A stretch of DNA of 64,000 nt, taken from positions 1 through 64,000 of the forward strand of contig JAILGE010000030.1 of NCBI GenBank assembly GCA_024697065.1. The letters run 5' to 3'. The notes under the pieces were generated by a model. That model was not told the origin of the DNA, searched no databases, and worked only from the letters and a program-made list of their open reading frames with translations. This document shows positions 1 to 7,998 of this stretch, piece after piece. Position 1 is the stretch's first letter, and the number at the start of each line of letters is the position of its first letter. Source of the stretch: Lachnospiraceae bacterium (GTDB taxonomy: Bacteria > Bacillota > Clostridia > Lachnospirales > Lachnospiraceae). A program made the position numbers and the translations under genes.

Positions 1-2
1 AA

Positions 3-2816
3 AACGATTGTGACAATGAAAATGATAATGAAACTAAAGTAGAATCTGTAAAACTTGAGATCTGTGACGTATTTGATGAAACCATTTGGGAAGGCGATAT
101 CTTATCTGATGATGATTTTGAAACCTGGAGTGCTAAAGATACAGGTTTCGTACTCGGTGCAAATAGACTTATCTTTGATGTAATCTTCTCTGATGGCACT
201 GCTATGAAGGAAGAGCTTTTTGTTATAAATCGTGAGGCTACTAACATTAAGAATACTTCTATAGAACTCACAGATGAAGATGACGATAATATCTATGATT
301 ATTACGAAAAGTATTTTGGTACAGACCCTGATAAGAAAGATACCGACGGTGACGGACTTGAAGATGGCGCTGAGTTGTTCATTTTAGACACCGATCCTAC
401 AGATGACGATACGGATGATGATGGGATTAAGGATGACGATGAAGATGAAGACGGCGATGGTCTCAATGTACTGAAGGAATTTGAGCTTGGAACTTCTGAC
501 TTATCGGATGACAGTGACATTGATGAACTAAGTGACGACTATGAGGTAAATGTTCTGGGAACCGATCCGACATTCGCAGATACAGATTTCGACAAAATTA
601 TTGATAAAGAAGAAATAGACCTTGGACTGGATCCTTTAAATCCTGACAGTGATGGTGATAGGATCATCGATGGTGATGAAACTATTACAAGAGAAGTTTC
701 AAAGGATTACAACGGAGAATCGATCGATAAGGTTTGCGTAAGCATAGGATGCAAAGGAAGTATGGAGAATAAGCTCTTTATCAGTAAGGCTGCTGATAAG
801 AGCGGTATACTTCATGATACAGCAGGACTTATAGGTGAATTCTACGACATCGAATGTGATGCTGATTTTGAAACCGCTGATATCATCTTCAGCTATGATG
901 AATCTATGCTTGGAGATACAGATGAATCCGACCTTCGTCTGATATGGTACAATGAAGAAACGAGAGAGTTCGTGCTTTTAGAAGACTCTGTTGTAGATAC
1001 AGAGAATAACACAGTATCCTATACTACAACGCATTTCTCAAAATGGGGCGTAGTTGATGCGAGGGCACATGAAGCGGCGTATGCTACTCCTAATGCCCCC
1101 AGTATGACCGGTACGGATAATCCGTATATTGGTAATGAAAAGTTCAAGTATATCCATGATGCGTATATTATAAGTCTTGATTTAACGGCCTCACAGGATG
1201 ATATAGAAAGACAATTGAAGGTTACACAGGCAATAATTGATCAGATGGATGGATTTGACCGTCTCTATATTACCTGTTATGGATCTGAAAATGTGTTAAC
1301 GCAGCCATATTATTATTCAGATATGGATGACCCTTGGAATTTTGACGGGGAATATGAACTGAGTGATGTGAGTAGGATAGAAGAGATATTAGATTATAAC
1401 AACAATAATGTATATGTTGAGGAAGGATCGACTTACACAGGACATGTGGCTAGAGAGCTAGCTCGTATAGCGGGAGAGAGAGAATTTACATTAAGAAGTG
1501 AAAGAAAATCTCCATATAATAGGAACTATAAAGCATATGTGTTTTATTCAGGAAGCTTTTATGATGATAATATAGATGAATTCCTGGATAGTCCGGTAAC
1601 AGATTTATATGGTTCGTATGATAGATCAATTCGAGAAAGTATAAACCTTGCAGACAATAATGATATTATTATTAATACAGTTTCTATAGCAGCACCGTAT
1701 GGCGCAAATGAATACATGGATGAACTCGTACCTAAGACAGGTGGAAAATCGTATAATGATTGTGATGGAATAGGTACCCTTGTTAATGAAGTTATAAAAG
1801 ATCTGGACGATCAGAAAGAAGCTCAGAGACAGGGTGACTATGATGGTGATGGCTTATCGGATGGACACGAACTTGAGGGTATGATTGGAGATAATGGCCA
1901 TATATACTATTCCAATCCATACACAACAGATGTTGATCATGACACCGATAATGACCATGTACCTGATAATGTTGAAATGGGAGAGTACAATCCTGTTACA
2001 GGAACGTATAAAGTGTTGAGCGATCCGGAGAATCCCAACTCTGTACCGAGCGATGATGACTCTGAACCGGTGTATATAATTGGATGGTCATATAATAAAG
2101 ATACTGTTAAGGCCTTTGAACACAAATATAAAGAGAGTTTCCTTATTTTAAATGGTGATATGTATACCGATGAGTGGACTGATCAAGTGTGGGATTTGTT
2201 TGAAGAGACGGATGCTTTTTCAAGGGCGGCTCAGACCAAGGTTCGAGAATTGGTTGATTCAGGAATTAGTCGTGAAAGAATATTCCTAAGACGTATTGAT
2301 GGGGATTATGATAAACCGAGCAAAGAAATCAGAGGTGGAAATAATAGTTTAGTACTCATTTGGAATTGTGAGTGGAGTGATTTTGAATCTATTCAAGAAA
2401 TTCATTTGTATTCACATGGATTTGAAGGACATGCATTTATGTATAATACACATGAAAACTGGATAGAGAATAAAAACTGGTACCCAAAACTAAAGTGGGT
2501 AGAGACTGGAAAAATATATTTTCACGGATGCCATACGGCAGAGAGTTACACTGATAAAGATACTAATGAGACCTATTATCCTCTTCAAGAGTGTGCAAAT
2601 AATCAAGGCGTGCTGGTTTATGGAAATAGGACAGCAGCAAATTTATCCAGTGATCCCAAGGAATATAAAAAGATTACAGATACATCTGAAAATGTATATC
2701 TGGGTGCATATGGAATATCACCAAAGGATGTTAGAGATAATGATGAGGATACCTGGTTAACTAGGAAATGGGCTGGAAATAACGTTATTCCGATGACAGT
2801 TTTTTCGCCACAGTAA
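3..2816 (+). CDS. Large acidic surface protein, 5'-partial: TSP3 repeats, VWA-like domain, C-terminal His/Cys domain
   Basis: The reading frame is open from the first bases, so the true start and any signal peptide lie outside the window; an ATG at 204 is only internal. Seen in order: Asp-rich thrombospondin type 3-like calcium repeats (about nt 275-690, pattern DxDxDGxxD), a beta-rich segment ending in THFSKWG (about 730-1050), a VWA-like domain (about 1150-1810) with a MIDAS-like DLTAS and a typical end (NTVSIAAP...TGGKSY), a second TSP3 block (about 1840-1980), and a C-terminal region (about 2060-2816) with SHG (His codon 2415) and HGC (Cys codon 2529). The His-Gly / Gly-Cys spacing after two hydrophobic strands resembles caspase-like (clan CD) and DUF4347-type domains; that resemblance is my inference. 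Likely secreted or wall-associated. A small membrane-anchored gene follows 14 nt downstream. Repeats and VWA are fairly sure; the C-terminal function is unknown. Confidence 0.75.
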   Translation, partial: NDCDNENDNETKVESVKLEICDVFDETIWEGDILSDDDFETWSAKDTGFVLGANRLIFDVIFSDGTAMKEELFVINREATNIKNTSIELTDEDDDNIYDYYEKYFGTDPDKKDTDGDGLEDGAELFILDTDPTDDDTDDDGIKDDDEDEDGDGLNVLKEFELGTSDLSDDSDIDELSDDYEVNVLGTDPTFADTDFDKIIDKEEIDLGLDPLNPDSDGDRIIDGDETITREVSKDYNGESIDKVCVSIGCKGSMENKLFISKAADKSGILHDTAGLIGEFYDIECDADFETADIIFSYDESMLGDTDESDLRLIWYNEETREFVLLEDSVVDTENNTVSYTTTHFSKWGVVDARAHEAAYATPNAPSMTGTDNPYIGNEKFKYIHDAYIISLDLTASQDDIERQLKVTQAIIDQMDGFDRLYITCYGSENVLTQPYYYSDMDDPWNFDGEYELSDVSRIEEILDYNNNNVYVEEGSTYTGHVARELARIAGEREFTLRSERKSPYNRNYKAYVFYSGSFYDDNIDEFLDSPVTDLYGSYDRSIRESINLADNNDIIINTVSIAAPYGANEYMDELVPKTGGKSYNDCDGIGTLVNEVIKDLDDQKEAQRQGDYDGDGLSDGHELEGMIGDNGHIYYSNPYTTDVDHDTDNDHVPDNVEMGEYNPVTGTYKVLSDPENPNSVPSDDDSEPVYIIGWSYNKDTVKAFEHKYKESFLILNGDMYTDEWTDQVWDLFEETDAFSRAAQTKVRELVDSGISRERIFLRRIDGDYDKPSKEIRGGNNSLVLIWNCEWSDFESIQEIHLYSHGFEGHAFMYNTHENWIENKNWYPKLKWVETGKIYFHGCHTAESYTDKDTNETYYPLQECANNQGVLVYGNRTAANLSSDPKEYKKITDTSENVYLGAYGISPKDVRDNDEDTWLTRKWAGNNVIPMTVFSPQ

Positions 2817-2830
2817 AGCTGGAGAGAAGA

Positions 2831-3358
2831 ATGAATAAGAAAAAAAGGTTAATCTTAATTGGTTGCTGTTTGATTATGTTTAGTTTTATTTGTGTGATAC
2901 CATTATTAAACAGAGTATTTCTCTTGACTGTAAAATACAACGTTGAAGGAGAAAACATAGATTGTTCGCAAGCATGTAAAATTAGTTTGCACGGTTTTGA
3001 TGGTGTTAAATCATGTTGGGGATATTGTATAAATATGCAAGACAAAAAAATCTATTGCGGGATTGATTTTGAGGGATTATCATATGTCAGTCTGCACGAT
3101 GGATGTCGTGTAAATGGAGAATTTGTTGACATATCGTATGATTTAGAATTTCCTGAAAAGACAGTACATCGTTTCTGGAAAGAAACAGTATTTTTAAATT
3201 TTAAGAATGATGATGCAGGAAAAATATACGGAACTGTTAATTCTTTTCATAATACGCACTATCCGGATAGTGAATTAATAATAAATGACGAGGCATACTT
3301 GCTTGATAAAGTGGTTCCATTAGAGCATAATCAAACGTTGGTTCACCTAAGATTTTAA
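2831..3358 (+). CDS. Small membrane-anchored protein following the TSP3/VWA gene
   Basis: Encodes 175 residues starting MNKKKR followed by one hydrophobic segment (about residues 7-30), so it is probably a signal-anchored protein with an extracytoplasmic domain of about 145 residues containing several cysteines. It has a good ribosome site (GGAGAG, 2821-2826) and begins only 14 nt after the large surface protein, implying co-transcription. I do not recognise the family. Position directly downstream of a multidomain secreted protein with a possible enzymatic tip would fit an immunity or accessory protein, but nothing in the sequence proves that. Confidence 0.6.
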   Translation: MNKKKRLILIGCCLIMFSFICVIPLLNRVFLLTVKYNVEGENIDCSQACKISLHGFDGVKSCWGYCINMQDKKIYCGIDFEGLSYVSLHDGCRVNGEFVDISYDLEFPEKTVHRFWKETVFLNFKNDDAGKIYGTVNSFHNTHYPDSELIINDEAYLLDKVVPLEHNQTLVHLRF

Positions 3359-3423
3359 AAGAGAAAATGATTAGAGCATTTTGATGTTTACAAGTAAAAC
3401 ATTATGCTGTTGACAATAAACGG

Positions 3424-3455
3424 ACTGCAGAAGCATTTTTCTGCAGTCATTTTGT
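3424..3455 (+). terminator. Probable intrinsic terminator
   Basis: Perfect 7-bp inverted repeat ACTGCAG (3424-3430) / CTGCAGT (3441-3447) with a 10-nt loop, followed by a short T-rich stretch (CATTTTGTAT). It would end the transcript of the surface-protein operon. The T-run is short, so efficiency is uncertain. Confidence 0.5.
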
Positions 3456-3497
3456 ATGACAGGTATGATAATATTGAATATACGAAATAATTCAGAG

Positions 3498-3692
3498 CGT
3501 TGGTGGCCCTGCTGTGCGGGTGATAAATATGATGATATGATCATTTGGATAAGCCGTCTTATATGGGATTACTAAGACTGGGGACCTGGAATAATGGAAG
3601 ATCTATATTCACTTAATATGTTTGATTACGCATGTAATTTCCAAAATATTGGAAAAATGCATGGATCTGCTTTATCAGCTTGCAATAATTAA
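3498..3692 (+). pseudogene. Possible gene relic with an in-frame stop
   Basis: The 3359-3706 gap of about 350 nt has no intact gene. One frame here reads as protein-like sequence (Cys/Trp-rich, then DWGPGIMEDLY...NFQNIGKMHG) but is broken by TAA at 3573-3575 and has no ribosome site. An ATG inside it (3594) opens 32 codons ending at 3692. It may be the degraded 3' end of a displaced domain. The family is not recognised; this is a weak call. Confidence 0.3.
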
Positions 3693-3706
3693 AAAGGAAT
3701 AATGAA

Positions 3707-4108
3707 ATGAAAAAACGATGGAAAATGCTAATTGGAATAACTGCATTATTAATTTTAATTGTGTTGATATCCATACATATCATCCGTGAGGGAAGAGAGA
3801 TATATGGAGATAACTGGATCGATTATAGTCTCAATCCATCAACGTTGTATTATGAGGGCCAGGTGTTTTATGAAATTAGTACGGATACCTATTTTAAAGA
3901 GACAGCAGGTGATAAATATAGTTTCGAATATACCGACAAATTAATTCGAAGTGATGGAAAAAAAGCGGCTTTATGGACATATTTTACGCCTAAGATTTTA
4001 AGCGGATTGATAGGAGAAGCAAAGGATAAAAATGGTAATGTGAAATATGTATATGTTCTCGGGTTTGAACATACAGTTTACTGCTTTAAGCTAAGTGAAG
4101 AAGAATAA
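3707..4108 (+). CDS. Small membrane-anchored protein of unknown function
   Basis: 133 residues: a basic start (MKKRWK), one hydrophobic segment at about residues 7-26, then a soluble domain presumably outside the membrane. AAGGA lies upstream (3693-3697). A strong terminator follows directly. Same architecture (N-terminal anchor plus small domain) as the protein at 2831 but no obvious similarity. Family not recognised. In context it could be an orphan immunity-type protein of the upstream effector-like locus; this is inference only. Confidence 0.55.
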   Translation: MKKRWKMLIGITALLILIVLISIHIIREGREIYGDNWIDYSLNPSTLYYEGQVFYEISTDTYFKETAGDKYSFEYTDKLIRSDGKKAALWTYFTPKILSGLIGEAKDKNGNVKYVYVLGFEHTVYCFKLSEEE

Positions 4109-4128
4109 CTACAGCTAAATTTACTTTA

Positions 4129-4163
4129 ACAGCACCGTAAATGAGCGGTGCTGTTGTCATTAT
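4129..4163 (+). terminator. Strong intrinsic terminator
   Basis: Nine-bp perfect stem ACAGCACCG (4129-4137) / CGGTGCTGT (4146-4154), 8-nt loop, then TGTCATTATT. It closes the gene ending at 4108. Confidence 0.7.
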
Positions 4164-4183
4164 TATACTTCGTTCTGTAACTC

Positions 4184-4381
4184 ATGTCTGTAGATTTTAA
4201 ACATATGAAGATATATTATGGCGGGACCAGAGATGATTACAGTGATGCCGAAGGCGTTCTGTCTGCCGATCTGACACAGGAAGACAAGGATGAGATATGC
4301 GGTGAGATAGTTAAGTATATCAACATGAACGCTCCCGAGGACAGAGAACTAAAAGCAAAAGAGTATTCTTTCCCTTATTGA
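4184..4381 (+). CDS. Short hypothetical ORF, possibly a 3' gene remnant
   Basis: 65 codons, acidic, no membrane segment. The frame opens immediately after a stop codon (TAA 4178-4180) and just past a strong terminator, and I see neither a ribosome site nor a promoter before the ATG. Codon use is protein-like. It reads most easily as the surviving 3' end of a larger lost gene, in line with the relic at 3498-3692; a genuine small protein cannot be excluded. Confidence 0.3.
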   Translation: MSVDFKHMKIYYGGTRDDYSDAEGVLSADLTQEDKDEICGEIVKYINMNAPEDRELKAKEYSFPY

Positions 4382-4422
4382 TCCTGAAAAGGATTGAAGA
4401 CATCTTCCCGCAGCAGGCAATA

Positions 4423-4451
4423 TTGACAAGCTAACAGTTACTAGCTATAAT
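4423..4451 (+). promoter_or_regulatory. Perfect consensus housekeeping promoter
   Basis: TTGACA (4423-4428), 17-nt spacer, TATAAT (4446-4451): an exact match to the primary sigma factor consensus. It predicts a start near 4458 and a roughly 45-nt leader for the membrane-protein pair at 4505. Confidence 0.85.
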
Positions 4452-4504
4452 ACTAAAGTTTGCTATAAAGCGAAAAGCTTATCCAAAAGAAATGGGAGGG
4501 AACT

Positions 4505-4942
4505 ATGGATACAGCAGATTTAGTAATTAGTATTGTTTCGGGAATAGGAATTGCGGCACTGGTCGGAGGGGTGATCTTCGGTGTAATATGGGCAGTGATC
4601 TATTCAAAGAAGATGAAAGAGAAAACAGCTGAGTATATAAAGAACTTATCTGATGAGCAGCTGGATATACTTTCCAATACTCCGTACAGAAACCTTGGAG
4701 ATCCCAAGCGTCCCAACGCAGTCGTGGTTAAGGGAATGGTTATGGATATGAAGGAAAAGGGGGATAAGACAGTTTTCTCTATTCTGTTCTACGACAGATA
4801 TTTTCCTAATTCGGACGGACTGACGGTAACGGATATTGTAAAGCTTCCCAATAAGAAGGTTAAGGAAATGGGAATCCGTCTCAACGGTTACGTGGATATG
4901 GTTTTAAATGAAGACAAGGATCCGGTGATAATAAATGCATAA
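4505..4942 (+). CDS. Small membrane-anchored protein, first of a pair
   Basis: 145 residues with one strong hydrophobic helix (about residues 7-33, Gly/Ile/Val-rich) followed by a basic KKMKEK stretch, which places the rest in the cytoplasm. The soluble part (about 40-145) looks like a small beta-rich domain with conserved-looking VVVKGMV and NGYVDMVL strands. GGGAGGG (4495-4501) is the ribosome site. It overlaps the next gene by 8 nt, so the two are likely translationally coupled and act together. Family not recognised. Confidence 0.7.
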   Translation: MDTADLVISIVSGIGIAALVGGVIFGVIWAVIYSKKMKEKTAEYIKNLSDEQLDILSNTPYRNLGDPKRPNAVVVKGMVMDMKEKGDKTVFSILFYDRYFPNSDGLTVTDIVKLPNKKVKEMGIRLNGYVDMVLNEDKDPVIINA

Positions 4943-5882
4943 GGATCGTAAGGAAAGTGATTATTTGATTCCTGCGATAAATACAAGATATGCGGCAGCT
5001 AAGTTTGCCGCATATTCGTTTTTTTCAACAGGTATGTTTTTTCTTTTTATGCTGATACTTGATTCTGTTGATGGGGCGGGGGCTGATTCGGAAATCTTTG
5101 GAAATATTATTATAGTGTTGATGCTTATATGCATTGTGGCTTTCCTGATTACAGGCATAACATCCATAATAATGGCATTAACGGTAACCGCTAAGAGAAA
5201 TAAGATAAAGAGCAGGGATAAACTGTTAGGGCAGATATTCAGATCCGGAAGGTCATTTAGTCTGTCATTCCTCAAGGGCTGGAACAGATTTGGTATTAAC
5301 TTATTGAAGCGATCCATTATTGCGATCATCATTCCGTTGATAATGATCATGTTCACACTCATTGTATTCCGTGACGCAGAGATATTCGGAGGCTTTGTAG
5401 TCATTGTGATGGTAGGGCTTTTCAGCTGGGGATTGATTGACAGCTTAGCGATACTGCAAAGAGAAAGAGAAGAGACACTCTACAGATGTGGAGTTGGAGA
5501 ATCTTTCTGGAAATTAAGAAAAGCGGATACTACTGTTTTTGAAATGCTGGAATCCGAAAATGCAGAGGTCATATCATTGAATCTGTGGGAAAGAGGCGTT
5601 GGAGATTATGCTGCCAATGTGTGTAAAGAGGTAGTTACGGACGCAACCGACGTAACCGATTCGGTGTACTGTTTTAACGGAGAAGATATCAACAGATATT
5701 ATAACCGTGAGATCATAGCTGCCGAGTCAGCTGCCGATATGCATTTGATCGCAGTGCCTGTGATATCTTGTACCGGAGGTCAGAGAAAATATCTTATTTC
5801 CCGGAAAGCAGCTAATTGTTTAAAGCGTAGTCTGAGAAATCTTGGAGGAGTGGATTACGGCTGGTTTACTCATTTTGAATGA
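4935..5882 (+). CDS. Four-helix membrane protein with cytoplasmic C-terminal domain
   Basis: 315 residues. Hydrophobic helices at about residues 24-46, 55-82, 126-146 and 151-173, arranged as two hairpins separated by a basic loop, then a soluble tail of about 140 residues. Its ATG lies inside the end of the 4505 gene (8-nt overlap) and there is no strong ribosome site, which suggests coupling. The 3' end overlaps the convergent sensor-GGDEF gene by 13 bp. I do not recognise a family; the pairing with a second single-helix protein suggests a small membrane complex. Confidence 0.65.
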   Translation: MHKDRKESDYLIPAINTRYAAAKFAAYSFFSTGMFFLFMLILDSVDGAGADSEIFGNIIIVLMLICIVAFLITGITSIIMALTVTAKRNKIKSRDKLLGQIFRSGRSFSLSFLKGWNRFGINLLKRSIIAIIIPLIMIMFTLIVFRDAEIFGGFVVIVMVGLFSWGLIDSLAILQREREETLYRCGVGESFWKLRKADTTVFEMLESENAEVISLNLWERGVGDYAANVCKEVVTDATDVTDSVYCFNGEDINRYYNREIIAAESAADMHLIAVPVISCTGGQRKYLISRKAANCLKRSLRNLGGVDYGWFTHFE

Positions 5883-7774
5883 GCAGCCGATTTCATAAGC
5901 TTCTTGTTTTCGTACATTCTTTCATCTGCAGCATTCCGGATATCATCAACACTCTTGTGATTCGTTCTGTCAAAGATGCACATGCCACATGCAATCGAGA
6001 CCTTACCCTCGGGAGCTGTGGCTTTTTTATATATCGCATCCATATCCTGTTGAAATTTATTAAAAAGACTGTCTCTGTTGACATAGTCATTTCCTTCAAG
6101 GACAGCAAGGAATTCATCTCCGCCGATCCTGTAAACAGGACTGTGAGAGAAAACTCTGCAGATAAGTGCGCAGCAGTTTTTTAAATATTCGTCACCGGCC
6201 TCATGTCCGTAAGCATCGTTAATACCTTTCAGATCATTGGCATCAAACATCACGATACCGAACTCATACCCGGGAACGATATCGATATTATTCTGGAGTT
6301 CTTTACGCTTATTCTCGTAAGCCGCACGGTTTTTGATATGAGTAAGAGAGTCTATCTGTGCAAGTTCCGTAATGCGTTCATTCATATATTTGAGATACAT
6401 GTTCTGTCTGAACTTTTCCATGGAATAATTAAAGCCCTGGTAATAGGAACGCAGAGTTTTTTCTTCGAGTTCTTTGATGCTGTCAACAAAGACAATATAT
6501 CCGGCCGAATACTGATTAAAATGAAGAGGGGTAAAAATATAAAGGTGGGACTTATCATCCTCCGGAAGCGGGAGCAGTTTGGCAGAAGGAAACTTTGTAT
6601 TGTCGAGGATCTTTCCGTCACAAATTGAAAAGAAGACGGAGAGCTCTTCGTCGTAACCTATCCTTCGCATGCTCACGCTGACATCGGAGACGGATCTGTA
6701 AGCGCTTTCATCCATAAGTATGTGAAAGTTATCACCTTCGTAATCATGATTTTCAATAAGAGCCTGGGCAAATTTTTTCTTTATCTCGCTTATGGATTCA
6801 CATGACAGGATAAGACGCTCTATCTTTCTGTCGTATCTTGTCTGCATGGTATCGTTCATCTGCTTGCTGTAAGCATTGGCAGCAGCCTGCTGTCTGAGTA
6901 TTACACTTCCCGTATCCTCAGGACATCCGCAGCTTTCTCTCACGATCAGTTCGCTTTCCACGACTGTAACGGGTTCAATCTCTTTTCCGGCGAGGTGCGA
7001 GAGCAGTATTTTTGCTGCTTCTTCTCCGCAGTGCATAAAATTCTGATCTACTGTTGTTAAAGAAGGGAAGAAGATACGCGCATCAGGGCTGTTATCAAAT
7101 CCGGTGACTGCAACATCTCTCGGAATCTCTTTTCCACAATCCTTTAGTGTTACACAGGCGGTGAGGGCCAATGAATCGTTTGCGCAAACTATTGCTTCCG
7201 GAAGATCATCATTACGACACCATTCTCTTGTCTTGTGTGCCGCCGTGGTGATAAACCAGTCCGTATAAAAGATATTCGAATCGGGAAGACTTAAGCCATG
7301 CTCTTTCATTACATCCTTTAATGCACGTATTCGATCCTCTGCGCCTTCGTTATCCTTATTGCCTCCGATCACGTATATCTTCTTAATATTGTGTTCGTTA
7401 ATAAGATGTTCGGCGAGACACCGCATTCCGGAATAATTGTCCGATATAACAGAGTAGGTATCTTTAACAACGGAACCTATACTGACTACAGGGATACCTG
7501 CAGCTTGAGCACGGCTTACTATCTTATCGATCTCGTATTTAAAATCGATAAGGTTTGCACATATGATAACCCCGTCGAAATCATGAAGATCGGGAAGTCT
7601 GAATATATTGAGTTCACCTTCGGTTATATCCTGACTTTCGTGGAGAGCAGCAAATGTAAGAAACAGATACAGATCTGTTTCGTTTGCTTCAAATATTTTT
7701 TTTGCGCCCTGCAGGCACTGAACAAGAATATTAGACCCCCAGCCGGTGGAAAAAACTGCGATTTTTTTCTTCAT
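5870..7774 (-). CDS. LacI-type ligand-sensor / GGDEF diguanylate cyclase
   Basis: 634 residues. Residues about 3-280 are a type I periplasmic-binding fold as in LacI-family regulators (Peripla_BP_3), including the typical VTGFDNSPDA and LTTVDQ segments, but there is no helix-turn-helix, signal peptide or membrane helix, so it should be a cytoplasmic sensor. After an RESCGCP motif, as in other proteins of this architecture, comes an intermediate region (about 285-460), then a GGDEF domain (about 465-634) with intact GGDEF at 551-555 and the early DSLTHIKNR motif. The RxxD inhibitory site expected just before GGDEF is absent (FSHS instead), so product inhibition is probably lacking. It should make c-di-GMP in response to a small ligand, perhaps a sugar. 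Start supported by GGAG 7 nt upstream on the minus strand. Confidence 0.9.
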   Translation of the reverse strand: MKKKIAVFSTGWGSNILVQCLQGAKKIFEANETDLYLFLTFAALHESQDITEGELNIFRLPDLHDFDGVIICANLIDFKYEIDKIVSRAQAAGIPVVSIGSVVKDTYSVISDNYSGMRCLAEHLINEHNIKKIYVIGGNKDNEGAEDRIRALKDVMKEHGLSLPDSNIFYTDWFITTAAHKTREWCRNDDLPEAIVCANDSLALTACVTLKDCGKEIPRDVAVTGFDNSPDARIFFPSLTTVDQNFMHCGEEAAKILLSHLAGKEIEPVTVVESELIVRESCGCPEDTGSVILRQQAAANAYSKQMNDTMQTRYDRKIERLILSCESISEIKKKFAQALIENHDYEGDNFHILMDESAYRSVSDVSVSMRRIGYDEELSVFFSICDGKILDNTKFPSAKLLPLPEDDKSHLYIFTPLHFNQYSAGYIVFVDSIKELEEKTLRSYYQGFNYSMEKFRQNMYLKYMNERITELAQIDSLTHIKNRAAYENKRKELQNNIDIVPGYEFGIVMFDANDLKGINDAYGHEAGDEYLKNCCALICRVFSHSPVYRIGGDEFLAVLEGNDYVNRDSLFNKFQQDMDAIYKKATAPEGKVSIACGMCIFDRTNHKSVDDIRNAADERMYENKKLMKSAAHSK

Positions 7775-7864
7775 CTGATACTCCGATTTCTAAATGATCA
7801 CTGTTGGTATATCGTTGTTATATCATCCATAATTTTATGACAGGACTCTGTTTTATTTATCCGC

Positions 7865-7870
7865 TATTAT
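7865..7870 (-). promoter_or_regulatory. Candidate -10 for the sensor-GGDEF gene
   Basis: Reading on the minus strand, TATAAT occurs about 90 nt before the start codon at 7774. A convincing -35 is not visible (CTTATT with a 16-nt spacer is the best), so this is tentative. The 224-nt divergent gap before hypF shows no clear plus-strand promoter. Confidence 0.35.
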
Positions 7871-7998
7871 AGCATCATCATTAACGAAATAAGTCAGGTT
7901 AATAAGTATTTATTTTGAAACATAAAGACTGTATTTGTTGTACAATAAAGGACAGATCCGTATCGTACGGGTCATTTTCGGATAAGCAGGAGATCTGT

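Noticed and set aside
6203-6628. 141-codon plus-strand frame inside the sensor-GGDEF gene
   Set aside because: Antisense shadow of a gene with intact GGDEF and sensor motifs.
7915-7998. Upstream TTG as the start of hypF with 28 extra residues
   Set aside because: No ribosome site at 7915; AGGAG lies just before TTG 7999, and the extension is not part of the acylphosphatase domain.
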